Origin: Pseudoalteromonas sp. OOF1S-7
GTDB taxonomy: Bacteria; Pseudomonadota; Gammaproteobacteria; Enterobacterales; Alteromonadaceae
NCBI RefSeq assembly: GCF_022347765.1
Contig: NZ_JAKRFZ010000006.1
Span: 186,001-250,000, forward strand
Direction: 5' to 3'
DNA: 64,000 nt
Under the pieces are notes generated by a model that did not search any database, had not been told where the DNA came from, and saw only the letters and a program-made list of their open reading frames with translations. Made by a program: the position numbers and the translations under genes. Shown in pieces: positions 51,601-60,434 of the stretch; within the stretch, counting starts at the first letter, position 1; every line of letters begins with the position of its first letter.

Positions 51601-51625
51601 TAACAAGCGCAGAATGCGCTTGTTA
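51601..51625. terminator. Bidirectional terminator between AraC and peptide genes
   Basis: TAACAAGCGC-AGAAT-GCGCTTGTTA is a perfect 10+10 hairpin between the convergent stops at 51576 and 51640. The T-runs are short on both sides. Confidence 0.65.
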
Positions 51626-51639
51626 TTAGACTTTCTTAA

Positions 51640-51813
51640 TCAGAACGGGCAGCGTTTTGTCCCTTCGCAGTTCGAACGGGTGTCAATACAAACCCAAAAT
51701 GATTCGTCGATTACGCGGCCACCCCCTATCCGAGGCGTCTCCTGAGCGCGAATAATCGTGGCTGAATTTACAGATAGAGATTTAATCGATTTTTTATTCA
51801 AAGTCACTTTCAT
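51640..51813 (-). CDS. 57-residue RiPP-like precursor peptide
   Basis: ATG at 51813 follows AGGA by 8 bases; an ATG three codons earlier overlaps that site. Leader-like part: MKVTLNKKSIKSLS (1-14), a variable stretch, TPRIGGG (26-32). Core-like part: RVIDESFWVC, with Cys42, Cys49 and Cys55 and several Thr/Ser, ending RCPF. It matches the leader of the peptide at 38266-38436 (MKxxLNKKxxKxLS, TPxxGG, three Cys with the last at 55) but not its core, as expected for a family of modified peptides with shared leader recognition. No synthetase, transporter or protease is adjacent. The neighbour is an AraC regulator. Product and modification are unknown. Confidence 0.6.
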   Translation of the reverse strand: MKVTLNKKSIKSLSVNSATIIRAQETPRIGGGRVIDESFWVCIDTRSNCEGTKRCPF

Positions 51814-52196
51814 TGTTAACATCCTATTTGTTATGAGAAGTAGCAGGTTGATTCTTTTTTATTCAAATGTCAATAGTTTGTTTCTATGTAGTTATTTTGT
51901 AACTTTTTTGGAGCTGAAAATTAATCTCATTCCTGTCATAAGGCAAAATGAACAGAGGGCATGGTTATGGAGTTTAGTAAAAGTACAGCTCTGCTACAGG
52001 GAAGTTTCGATGGACGCAATGACTTAGTAGTCACAGTACAGAATGAGACCCGGTATGAGTTGACCATCTATACACACACTGAGCATAGGTCAAGACAGTG
52101 CAGCATTCAGCACCATTATTGTCAGAGAAACGGCTTTACATGCAGAGAAAGTATAGTAGTGAGGGCACAGGAGTGCCCTCATTGTGTTCAGTTGAA
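51814..52196. other. 383-base gap upstream of the peptide and downstream of the porin
   Basis: A minus-strand TTGACA (51868-51873) could be part of the peptide promoter, although no good -10 box was found at the right distance. A hairpin GAGGGCAC-AGGA-GTGCCCTC (52161-52180) lies 16 bases past the porin stop and probably ends that transcript. A plus-strand frame here is discussed under rejected items. Confidence 0.45.
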
Positions 52197-52901
52197 TTAT
52201 AAATCAAACGTGCGCGCAATCGAGAACACAAAGCGCTCGTCGGTATGCTCGCCATCTATGGTCGTATCTTCCACAGTAAAGGTTAGATCGAAATCAAACT
52301 GCGTGGTGGTGTAAGACACCGCATAGTGCGTGTAAGAGCTGTCGAGTCCATCCCAGGCGTATTTGTCCGCGTCGAATGAGTTCGAGACGTCGCCACTGAG
52401 GGTAATTGAGTGATTGTCGGCAATATCAAAAGTATGCGACAACATCACAATCGAATGACCAACACCCACACCGAAGTAATCCCAGCTATACCAGAAGTTC
52501 AGATCGGTTGTCCCTAAACTACTCGCATAAGCAAACTTAGTGTAGACTTCTGGATAGTTAAAGTCGCTTGAGTCACCGTGACCATGGTAAGTGTAGTAGG
52601 CAATGCCGTAATCGACGGTCCAGTCACTGGAAAGCTCAGAGGAGCGGCCAACGTAAAAGTCCCACTCATGTCCTGTGTCTTCGCCAAAGTCAACGCCAGA
52701 GGCCCAGGTACCTACATACCAGCCAGCATCGGCCGCGTAGTCCAGGCTGCCCTGAATGGTCGGGTCACTTTGTGTTTGCGACACCCCGTTAAAGGTGTAG
52801 TCTGAGGTGCCGGTAATGGTTGTCGACCAGCCTGCCATAGCCATGTTCGACAAAAGGGCCAGAGGTAGTGCGCAGAGTGTTGTTTTTAAATTTGCTTTCA
52901 T
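52197..52901 (-). CDS. TorF family putative porin
   Basis: A 234-residue outer-membrane protein with signal peptide (residues 1-23, LLSNMAMA) and a beta-barrel rich in aromatic residues: GTSDYTFNGVSQTQSDPTIQ, VGTWASGVDFG, YVGRSSELSSDWTVDYGIAYY. This opening with a repeated Y/G pattern and the final FVFSIARTFDL fit the TorF/Gcw_chp porin family. It begins 12 bases after the BCCT transporter stop on the same strand, so it probably belongs to the choline operon and may let choline or betaine through the outer membrane, which is inferred from position. Confidence 0.85.
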   Translation of the reverse strand: MKANLKTTLCALPLALLSNMAMAGWSTTITGTSDYTFNGVSQTQSDPTIQGSLDYAADAGWYVGTWASGVDFGEDTGHEWDFYVGRSSELSSDWTVDYGIAYYTYHGHGDSSDFNYPEVYTKFAYASSLGTTDLNFWYSWDYFGVGVGHSIVMLSHTFDIADNHSITLSGDVSNSFDADKYAWDGLDSSYTHYAVSYTTTQFDFDLTFTVEDTTIDGEHTDERFVFSIARTFDL

Positions 52902-52913
52902 TTCTTTTAAACC

Positions 52914-54131
52914 TTAATTTACGGTCTCTATACGGCTGAAGTCGATTGTATTTTCTTTGGGCGAACGGGTAATGTTTGCCACTGTTTTGAACTTGCTATA
53001 ACAAATATAGCCAAAGCAGCCAAAAAACAACGCAATTACCAGTGCACCAACCCACTGTATCTGCAGAAAGTTTAGTTTAAATAGCAGCGTCAGCAATGAC
53101 AGAGCGGCAATATTAGTCAAAATATAGTTGCGTTTCCCGAGTTTTTTAACCGTCAGCCCAAGGTTATCGGTGTAGAGTCGAATTAATGAGTCCAGAGAAT
53201 TAATCACGAAGATCACTCCGACTACGACCATTGCCAGGTTCTTGATGCCTGCAGTATCAATCCCGGCCTCATGATAGTGATACAACACACTAAACCAGAC
53301 AGCGATAGGAATAGATGGGAATATCAGCATGGCTGCCAGTACCTGATAGGTTTTCAGGCCGCCGACAAAACGCGAGGTGAACTGACCTATCATGATGCTC
53401 CAGGCAAACCACCAGAATAGATAAAATTCGTGATAGTCATTGAGCGGCAATATAAACTCGTTGATATTGCTAAAGTAGTCGCCCAGTAGTGCGATATTGT
53501 TGGTAAAGGCACTCATCTCACTGTCGCCAAAAATAAACGCAGAAGCCCACATAAAGGCGATCAGGGCGATAAACATCCAGGTCGTAGAAATACTCAGAAT
53601 GCGGACATACTTCAGGCTGGTGCTTGAATACACCGCAAAACAAATGGCAGCGAACACGATTAGATAAAAGGTCGGAACAATGGACTCGCCATCGCCTACA
53701 CTTGGCATATACCAGGGCAGGTTGGACAACAGCAGATAGGCCGTAAAGGCGCACGTGCCAATAATGACAACATTATTGATAAACTTAACCCAGGGAATTT
53801 CGAAAAACTTCACCTTAGGTTCTATTACGCAGAAATAAAAACACGTCAGAAAATAAAATCCCCAGATCAGGAAGCCCCAAAAGCCAAATTCGATGGCGAG
53901 TGGATTGGCAAACGCATACTCTGGGCTTGCTTTTATGTCTGCGTAACCCGCAAACTCCGTCAGCGGAAACATGATAAGTCCGACATCCAGACCGGACGTA
54001 AATAAAATAGCAATAAAGGTAAAGGTTTTAACCGGTGTCACACCGACACAGCGTAGATTTCCCCATTTTAATAAAATAAAAGCGATTGCAACTAGGGTAA
54101 ACACAATGCCTGTACTAAGCCATACTGTCAT
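52914..54131 (-). CDS. BCCT-like choline/betaine transporter (short form)
   Basis: A 405-residue membrane protein with about ten helices. FWWFAWSIMIGQFTSRFVGG matches the conserved BCCT helix-8 motif region (FWWxxWAPFVGxFIAR in typical members), and FGFWGFLIWGFYFL corresponds to the GxHxW-type helix. It is shorter than usual BCCT proteins (500-700 residues) and diverged. The ATG at 54131 follows GGAGG with 6 bases spacing; the GTG at 54137 is an alternative. It follows betA in the same direction and precedes the porin, so choline uptake is the likely role. Confidence 0.75.
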   Translation of the reverse strand: MTVWLSTGIVFTLVAIAFILLKWGNLRCVGVTPVKTFTFIAILFTSGLDVGLIMFPLTEFAGYADIKASPEYAFANPLAIEFGFWGFLIWGFYFLTCFYFCVIEPKVKFFEIPWVKFINNVVIIGTCAFTAYLLLSNLPWYMPSVGDGESIVPTFYLIVFAAICFAVYSSTSLKYVRILSISTTWMFIALIAFMWASAFIFGDSEMSAFTNNIALLGDYFSNINEFILPLNDYHEFYLFWWFAWSIMIGQFTSRFVGGLKTYQVLAAMLIFPSIPIAVWFSVLYHYHEAGIDTAGIKNLAMVVVGVIFVINSLDSLIRLYTDNLGLTVKKLGKRNYILTNIAALSLLTLLFKLNFLQIQWVGALVIALFFGCFGYICYSKFKTVANITRSPKENTIDFSRIETVN

Positions 54132-54267
54132 TGTCACCCTCCCAAAATAAGTAGAAATAACTCATTGTCTCTCCGTTTTTTATTGTTTCCGCATTAACCC
54201 GATACAACCAATTTGTATCGCGCACCACTGCAGACCCCACGGCCCGGTTGGGCCGCAGGTGGCTTTG

Positions 54268-55935
54268 TTAAATCTCCGTGCTACGTTGTACTGCTTGCCA
54301 CTGACTGTGAATGGCAACCTGAGCATTGTTTGCTTTAAGGGCCGGCTGGCCCAGAATAATGTCTGCGGCTTTCTCCGCGACCATAATGGTTGGCGCGTTG
54401 AGGTTGCCGTTTGGGATCGTCGGGAAGATAGACGAATCCACTACGTTCAGGCCATCGATACCATGCACCTGGGTGTTTGAATCCACCACGGCCATGTCGT
54501 CTTCACCCATTTTGCATGAGCAGGACGGGTGATAGGCGCTTTCGACGGCCTGGCGTACAAAGGCATCAATTTCTGCGTCGCTCTGTACGTCTTTACCTGG
54601 CTGAATTTCACCGTCGCGGTAGGCATCAAAGGCCGGTTGCTCGATGATCTCTCTGGTCAGGCGAACACAGGCGCGGAAGCCTTCGATGTCGTCCTGATGT
54701 GCCAGGTAGTTAAATTGGATCTTGGGGGCCTGAGTTGGGTCGGCCGATTTAATCGTGACTTCACCGCGACTTTTCGGTTTGTTGTGACCTATATGGACCT
54801 GGAAACCGTGTCCATCAAATGCACTTTTACCATCGTAGCGAATGGCTGCGGGCAAAAAGTGATACTGAAGATCTGGCCATTCAACGCCCGCTTTGGAGCG
54901 GATAAAAGCACAAGATTCAAAATGATTGGTTGCACCCAGGCCGGTTTTGTTGAGGATCCAGCGCGCCCCGATCAGTCCCTTAGAGAACCAGTCCAGTTTG
55001 CCATTGAGGGTAATGGGCTGTTTGCATCTGTACTGGAAATAAAACTCCAGATGATCTTGTAAGTTTTTACCGACGCCGGGCAGATGATGCTTTACCTCAA
55101 CGCCTGCGGCTTTGAGCGCATCCTGATCGCCAATCCCCGACAGCTGCAACAGCTGCGGCGAGCCGATTGGCCCGGCACTTAAGATCACACGACGCTCGGC
55201 TGTGGCGTGATGGGTTTTTCCCTTGCACTGATACTCCACACCCACAGCACGTTTACCTTCTAGCAGCACCTTGTGCGCCAGCGCACCAGTTATGATTTTT
55301 AGATTGTCACGCCCCTTTACAGGGTCGAGATAGGCGCGGCTGGCGGAGCAGCGGCGGCCATCTTTTACCGTCATATGCATTGGGCCAAAACCTTCCTGCT
55401 GCTCGCCATTATAATCGTCAGTCTTGGCATACCCAGCCTGTGCACCGGCTTCAATAAACGCGCGATACAGCGGGTTGGCCATTTCGTTACCATTGTTGGT
55501 GCCGAGCGGGCCTTCACTGCCCCGATACGAGTCTTCGCCCAGATACCAGCTTTCGGCACGCTTAAAGTAGGGCAGACAAGCCTGATAATCCCACCCTTGC
55601 GCACCGTATTGCTGCCATTCATCAAAATCTTTGGCGTGGCCACGTACATACACCATGCCATTGATAGACGACGAACCACCCAGCACCTTGCCGCGCGGGC
55701 AATGCATCACCCGGTTGTCCAGATACGGCTCCGGTTCGGTATGAAACTGCCAGGCGTATTTATCGGTATTCATAGGAATAGACAGCGCCGTGGGCATCTG
55801 GATAAAGATGCTCTTATCACTGCCACCCGTTTCTAACAGTAACACCCGGTGTTGTGGATTGGCGGACAATCGATTTGCCAGTACACAGCCTGCTGAGCCA
55901 GCACCGACAATAATGTAGTCGAATACTTTTTTCAT
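54268..55935 (-). CDS. betA: Choline dehydrogenase
   Basis: A 555-residue GMC-family flavoprotein. The FAD-binding motif is [17 protein letters not shown], the GMC signatures are [18 protein letters not shown] and [16 protein letters not shown], and the catalytic His lies in [12 protein letters not shown]. It oxidises choline to betaine aldehyde at the inner membrane, the first step in making glycine betaine. Full length for BetA. It starts 16 bases after the betB stop in a betI-betB-betA order typical of proteobacteria, and the transporter gene follows after 136 bases. Confidence 0.95.
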   Translation of the reverse strand: MKKVFDYIIVGAGSAGCVLANRLSANPQHRVLLLETGGSDKSIFIQMPTALSIPMNTDKYAWQFHTEPEPYLDNRVMHCPRGKVLGGSSSINGMVYVRGHAKDFDEWQQYGAQGWDYQACLPYFKRAESWYLGEDSYRGSEGPLGTNNGNEMANPLYRAFIEAGAQAGYAKTDDYNGEQQEGFGPMHMTVKDGRRCSASRAYLDPVKGRDNLKIITGALAHKVLLEGKRAVGVEYQCKGKTHHATAERRVILSAGPIGSPQLLQLSGIGDQDALKAAGVEVKHHLPGVGKNLQDHLEFYFQYRCKQPITLNGKLDWFSKGLIGARWILNKTGLGATNHFESCAFIRSKAGVEWPDLQYHFLPAAIRYDGKSAFDGHGFQVHIGHNKPKSRGEVTIKSADPTQAPKIQFNYLAHQDDIEGFRACVRLTREIIEQPAFDAYRDGEIQPGKDVQSDAEIDAFVRQAVESAYHPSCSCKMGEDDMAVVDSNTQVHGIDGLNVVDSSIFPTIPNGNLNAPTIMVAEKAADIILGQPALKANNAQVAIHSQWQAVQRSTEI

Positions 55936-55951
55936 AGTCTGGCTCCTTTGC

Positions 55952-57415
55952 TTAAAATGGGCTTTCGATTTGGCTCATACCTACATAAACAGACTTGGTC
56001 TGGGTGTAGTGATCCAGTGTTTCAATGCCATTTTCACGGCCAATACCGGATTGCTTGTAGCCACCAACCGGCATTTCGGCGGGTGAGTTGCCATAGGCGT
56101 TGATCCAGGTAATGCCAGCCTGTAGCTGGTGGATCACGCGATGGGCGCGTTGAATATCGCGGCTGAATACCCCGGCCGCCAGGCCCAGATGCGTATTGTT
56201 GGCGCGGTTAATCGCTTCTTGTTCGTCATCGAACACCATGACGCACATCACCGGACCAAAGATCTCTTCGCGGACTATGGTCATGTCTTCGTGACAGTCG
56301 GTGAATATGGTCGGGGCAACAAAGTAGCCGTTAGGTGCCGAAGCCGGGCTCAGGGCATGGCCACCGGTCAGCACAGTTGCGCCTTCCTGCTTGCCCTGCT
56401 CAATGTAATCCAGCACCAGCTGCTGATGTTTTTTCGAAATCAAGGCACCCAGGTTTACTTCGGGATTGAGTGGATCGCCGGCGATAATATTTTGTTCTGT
56501 GCGGGTTTTAAGCTGCTCAAGGAACTGCTCATACACGCCGCGCTGCACATAGACGCGTGTACAGTTGGTGCAGATCTCACCCTGGGTGTAGAAGTTACCC
56601 AGCATAGCGGCACTGACCGCCTGTTCGACATCGGCATCGTCAAATACCAGTAACGGCGATTTACCGCCCAGCTCCATGGTCACGTCTTTCAGATTAGACG
56701 CCGCACTTTGCATGACTTTTTTGCCTGTGCCCACTTCACCCGTGAATGACACTTTTTCAATTTCCGGGTGCAGTGTCAGCCACTGTCCGACTTCAGCGGC
56801 ACCCTGTACTACATTAAAGACACCTGCTGGCATACCTGCTTCAATAAAGATCTCAGCCAGCTTCATTGCACCCAGCGGTGTTTCTTCAGATGGTTTAAAG
56901 ATCAAAGCATTACCAGCCGCCAGTGCCGGGCCAGATTTCCAGCAAGCAATTTGCAGCGGGTAGTTCCAGGCACCAATGCCTGCGCAAATGCCTAACGGTT
57001 CTTTGCGGGTATAGTAAAAATCATCGCCGACCATTTGTTGCTGGCCAACTTGTGCAGGCGCCAGTCCGGCAAAGTATTCGATCACGTCAGCGCCCGTTTG
57101 AATGTCAACGCATTCGGCTTCTTGCCAGGGTTTGCCTGTATCCAGCACCTCGATTTTAGCCAGCTCATCATTACGTTCACGCAACAGCGCCACCGCTTTA
57201 TTCAGAATTCTGCTGCGCTCAATCGGGGTCATGGCTGACCACTGCGCAAACCCGGCTTTGGCACTGTCGATGGCCGCTTTTTGAATGTGTGCATCGGCTA
57301 CTTCAACGTGATAAATGACTTCGTCGGTCGCGGGGTTTTTTACCGCAAACTGCTCGCCGGTCTGATTGGCAAGGTAGCGGCCATGAATAAAGTTCTGGTA
57401 GAGCGGTGTGGACAT
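55952..57415 (-). CDS. betB: Betaine aldehyde dehydrogenase
   Basis: A 487-residue aldehyde dehydrogenase. Motifs include [15 protein letters not shown] with the GxGxxxG-type NAD site, [18 protein letters not shown] (catalytic Glu) and [12 protein letters not shown] (catalytic Cys). The C-terminal [17 protein letters not shown] is characteristic of BetB. It converts betaine aldehyde to glycine betaine with NAD(P)+. ATG 57415 follows GGAGTCTAAT; an upstream frame to 57493 lies inside betI and is not part of the gene. It starts 1 base after the betI stop. Confidence 0.95.
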   Translation of the reverse strand: MSTPLYQNFIHGRYLANQTGEQFAVKNPATDEVIYHVEVADAHIQKAAIDSAKAGFAQWSAMTPIERSRILNKAVALLRERNDELAKIEVLDTGKPWQEAECVDIQTGADVIEYFAGLAPAQVGQQQMVGDDFYYTRKEPLGICAGIGAWNYPLQIACWKSGPALAAGNALIFKPSEETPLGAMKLAEIFIEAGMPAGVFNVVQGAAEVGQWLTLHPEIEKVSFTGEVGTGKKVMQSAASNLKDVTMELGGKSPLLVFDDADVEQAVSAAMLGNFYTQGEICTNCTRVYVQRGVYEQFLEQLKTRTEQNIIAGDPLNPEVNLGALISKKHQQLVLDYIEQGKQEGATVLTGGHALSPASAPNGYFVAPTIFTDCHEDMTIVREEIFGPVMCVMVFDDEQEAINRANNTHLGLAAGVFSRDIQRAHRVIHQLQAGITWINAYGNSPAEMPVGGYKQSGIGRENGIETLDHYTQTKSVYVGMSQIESPF

Positions 57416-57416
57416 A

Positions 57417-58007
57417 TTAGACTCCAAATTGTTGGATGAGGGACTGGATATAGCGTTTGGCCAGATCCTGCGCGCTGTCAAACTGCGCATCATCGGCTTT
57501 ATTGAGAACGGCTCTGAGCCACAGGCCGTCGATCATAGCGGCACTCAGCTCTGCGGCTTCATGCGCTTCGCCTTGGGCCATTAACTGTTTAAACGAGTAC
57601 AATAAATTGCTGTAAAGTCGGCGTGCATTGACGCGTTGTAAGCGATGTAATTCTGCATCATGCATGGAATGCGCCCAGAAGCTTAACCAGGTACGGGTCG
57701 TATCACGCTGTTGCTGTACCACAGCAAAGTTGGCTTCCACAATAAACATCAGACGCTGCTCGGGGGAGCAACCCTGTGCTGTTTTTTGTAGCAAACTGCG
57801 TTGCAGGCTGCTCAGCAAATAGCGTACTGTGGCTTCGATGAGACCCTGCTTACCACCAAAATAGTGGCTGATGATCCCCGACGACATCCCGGCTTTTTTA
57901 CTAATGCTATTGATCGTGGTGGCTTGTAATCCAAGCTCTGCCACTGACTGTAAGGTCGCCTCAATCAGCTGTTGGCGACGCACTGGTTCCATTCCGACTT
58001 TAGGCAT
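57417..58007 (-). CDS. betI: TetR-family repressor BetI
   Basis: A 196-residue TetR protein matching BetI (195-198 residues). It begins [19 protein letters not shown], has the [23 protein letters not shown] with [11 protein letters not shown], and [11 protein letters not shown], which are diagnostic of the BetI ligand domain. It represses the bet genes when choline is absent. First gene of the minus-strand bet cluster; its promoter holds a matching palindrome-like site at 58012-58033. Confidence 0.95.
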   Translation of the reverse strand: MPKVGMEPVRRQQLIEATLQSVAELGLQATTINSISKKAGMSSGIISHYFGGKQGLIEATVRYLLSSLQRSLLQKTAQGCSPEQRLMFIVEANFAVVQQQRDTTRTWLSFWAHSMHDAELHRLQRVNARRLYSNLLYSFKQLMAQGEAHEAAELSAAMIDGLWLRAVLNKADDAQFDSAQDLAKRYIQSLIQQFGV

Positions 58008-58011
58008 ATTT

Positions 58012-58033
58012 TTATTAATTGATCGTTCAATAA
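58012..58033. promoter_or_regulatory. Candidate BetI operator
   Basis: An imperfect palindrome TTATTAATTGATCGTTCAATAA with the ATTGA...TTCAAT core, resembling BetI sites of other proteobacteria, lies 5 bases upstream of the betI start. Confidence 0.6.
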
Positions 58034-58417
58034 AAATAAATTTTAAGGTGAACAGAGAGGGAATTCAAGGTTGACATTTTGTAAATTACATTTTTTTAAA
58101 ATGGATTTTGCACTTAACCAGCTAATATTGTTTGGTTTTTTTGTGTTGGTAAATTCAATAAAACTATTTCTCCTGTGTGTACTTTGTGATGATTGCTTCG
58201 GGTTCAGTGGTCGATTTGGTGGCGCTTTCAGTCGATACAGGATTACGAGTGAGGGAGCGCTATCTCAGGACTAAACACTTTTGTGCACTATTCAGACAAG
58301 TTGAATGGTCGTGTTTTCGCTTGTTACAGCCGCCTTCTTGAGGGTAATTTTCTGCCGTTGAATGCATCTGGGTTTGTTGCTAGGTTGAAATGCGACTGAC
58401 TAAAAGGAGATTAAAAA
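58034..58417. other. 384-base gap between betI and the S41 gene
   Basis: AT-rich at its start, then mixed. It should hold the divergent promoters of the bet operon and of the S41 gene, whose AAGGAGA ribosome site ends the gap. Short open frames here lack ribosome sites and homology, so none is called. Confidence 0.4.
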
Positions 58418-60223
58418 ATGATAATAATTAAGAATCTAACAGTTGCCTCGCTGCTCACCTCTACGCTTTGCTTTGCATCTAATACATTTGCGCAAAATAC
58501 ATCCCCTCCGGCAGATGCTACAACGCTGCTACCCTCCCCAGCTGTCAACTTAGACAGAGCTTTACTTAAAGATATAAAACAGTTCGTTAAGTTTGCGAAT
58601 AAAGTGAAGTTTTTCTATCCCAGCCAGGCGGTTGCAGCCACTAACTGGGACAAATTTGTTGCTGAAACAATCGTTGAATTGAGTCAGACAGAGCCATATC
58701 GAAGGCAAGAAGTTGGCTTGCAAAGGCTGCGTGAAATTGCGCCATTTATTGTTGAGCGCAGAAGAGAGTTACCTGACTTGAGAGGAAATGAGCCTGCAGT
58801 CGCATGGCAGCAGGATGCAGCAAGGACCATCTATTATTACACACGGCAATTGTCTACAGGTAATCACGAAACAATGAAAGCCAATGTACAGCTACCAGAT
58901 CGCAACTTTGCAAGAGTAAAATATGGCTGGCGTACTTTGTACATGCCCTTGTATTTACCTCAGTCAGCCAGCGATCAAGGGCTGAACTACAGTGATTATC
59001 GCCAGTGGCAGGTAGGCACTGACTTTTCATCTTCTGTTGTTTGTATGTCGACTGTTTCAGCGATGTGGGGAGAAATTCATCATTATTGGCCGTATTTTGA
59101 ACAGGTGGACGTAAACTGGCAGCGTAGTTTAATGCCCTTACTGAAAGCATGTACAGAGGAAGTGCCAACTACCCGCATCAAAGCAATCAATAGTGAATTT
59201 AAAAAGCTACAAGACGAGCATGTTCGAATTTTTTACCCCTGGGGTTATGAGCCTCAGCCCAGCTACAACCACCCTTTTATACTACGTCGGGTTGAGGGTA
59301 AGTCGATAGTGGTTGGTTTACTTGATGTCGCTAGTCCCGAGATTGAGATTGGTGATGAATTACTTATGCTCAATGAGGTGCCATTCGAAGATCTGGTCGA
59401 GGAGCGGGCAAGCTGGCTGACAAACAACGATCATACCAGCAAAAACCATGCGACAAAGTATCTCAATTTCTCTGCAGCACAAGCACCTGTCAATGCCATT
59501 TTCAGGAAGCCTGATGGCAGGGTGATTGAGGTTAACTCAAACAAAGTTCATGTTAGCGAAGGGACACTGGTTCAGTGGCGACCATTAGTGCCGAGAGATT
59601 CTGTTGCAGTAAAAGAGTTGGAAAGTGGACTTTGGCAACTTAATCTATATAACCTCACCCAACAAAATATTCAGCAAGCGAAGGCTCAGCTGCAGGACGC
59701 ACGTGCGGTTGTCCTTGACCTCAGGCAGTATCCAAAAGACTTTTTTGCCTGGCAGGAGGGGCTGTCTTGGTTTATCGACCAGCCTATCGAGCATGGAGAG
59801 TTGTACCGTTATCACAGAAAAGGTCCCGCAAGGCGAGCATTTTATTCGCAACAGATCAGGCAAACGATAGAGGTTTCAGAAAACCCTTTGGATATTCCCG
59901 TAATCGTTTTGGCTTCGCGCGAAAGTATTAGTCTCAATGAACATGCGCTTATATTTGCAAAAAAAGCGGGTATGCCGATATTAGGTGTTGCGACTTCAGG
60001 CATCAATGGTGAGGTGATGAGCGCCAGCTACTTTGATTCAGGACAAGGGTCTGGCATTGGCTTCTGGTATACCGCAATGCGAGCAGACAATGCAGATGGT
60101 TCAATATTGATTGGTCGCGGCGTGCAACCCGATATATATGTGCCTCGTACCATAGAATCCATTATTGCCAACGAGGATAATCAGCTTTCAGCCGCAATTG
60201 AGTATTTAAAAGATCAACTGTGA
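58418..60223 (+). CDS. Exported S41-family peptidase-like protein
   Basis: A 601-residue exported protein with signal peptide (residues 1-25, SNTFA). A helical N-terminal domain includes FVKFANKVKFFYPSQAVAATNW. A PDZ-like region (about 290-320, DVASPEIEIGDELLMLNEVPF) and an S41-like domain follow: ARAVVLDLRQYP, VIVLASRESISLNEHALIFA with the presumed nucleophile Ser505, and the C-terminal GVQPDIYVPRT. The last matches the second S41 protein here (38540-39808), but the overall length and N-terminal domain differ. The usual Gly-Glu after the Ser is Leu-Asn-Glu, so activity is uncertain. It lies 115 bases upstream of a TonB receptor on the same strand. Confidence 0.75.
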   Translation: MIIIKNLTVASLLTSTLCFASNTFAQNTSPPADATTLLPSPAVNLDRALLKDIKQFVKFANKVKFFYPSQAVAATNWDKFVAETIVELSQTEPYRRQEVGLQRLREIAPFIVERRRELPDLRGNEPAVAWQQDAARTIYYYTRQLSTGNHETMKANVQLPDRNFARVKYGWRTLYMPLYLPQSASDQGLNYSDYRQWQVGTDFSSSVVCMSTVSAMWGEIHHYWPYFEQVDVNWQRSLMPLLKACTEEVPTTRIKAINSEFKKLQDEHVRIFYPWGYEPQPSYNHPFILRRVEGKSIVVGLLDVASPEIEIGDELLMLNEVPFEDLVEERASWLTNNDHTSKNHATKYLNFSAAQAPVNAIFRKPDGRVIEVNSNKVHVSEGTLVQWRPLVPRDSVAVKELESGLWQLNLYNLTQQNIQQAKAQLQDARAVVLDLRQYPKDFFAWQEGLSWFIDQPIEHGELYRYHRKGPARRAFYSQQIRQTIEVSENPLDIPVIVLASRESISLNEHALIFAKKAGMPILGVATSGINGEVMSASYFDSGQGSGIGFWYTAMRADNADGSILIGRGVQPDIYVPRTIESIIANEDNQLSAAIEYLKDQL

Positions 60224-60434
60224 GGTTGTGCTTAATCCTTTAGAGCCCGAACAGGGCTCTATTCACAGCTTGACTGATGAGCCAGTGAGTTAAGCCGCAT
60301 TCCAACCTCTGGCCGTTTTCCCCCGCTTCCCCCATATCATGACGACTGCGCTTTCTGCCATTTCTAAGTTTCACTCAAAAGTCGAAATGCTTAGCTATAC
60401 TTCCCTGATATCTCTTCAATTAAGTAAGCAGTAT

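Noticed and set aside
51967..52314. Plus-strand frame of 116 residues starting MEFSKSTALLQGS behind AGAGGG
   Set aside because: It runs antisense into the 3' end of the porin gene, spans that gene's probable terminator hairpin, and its C-terminal half has no protein-like pattern. Its first 40 residues look more plausible and might be a gene fragment.
57416..57493. Upstream extension of betB
   Set aside because: It lies inside the 3' end of betI, and GGAG points to the ATG at 57415.
58071..58274. Plus-strand 67-codon frame in the betI/S41 gap
   Set aside because: No ribosome site or family; hydrophobic run comes from T-rich DNA.
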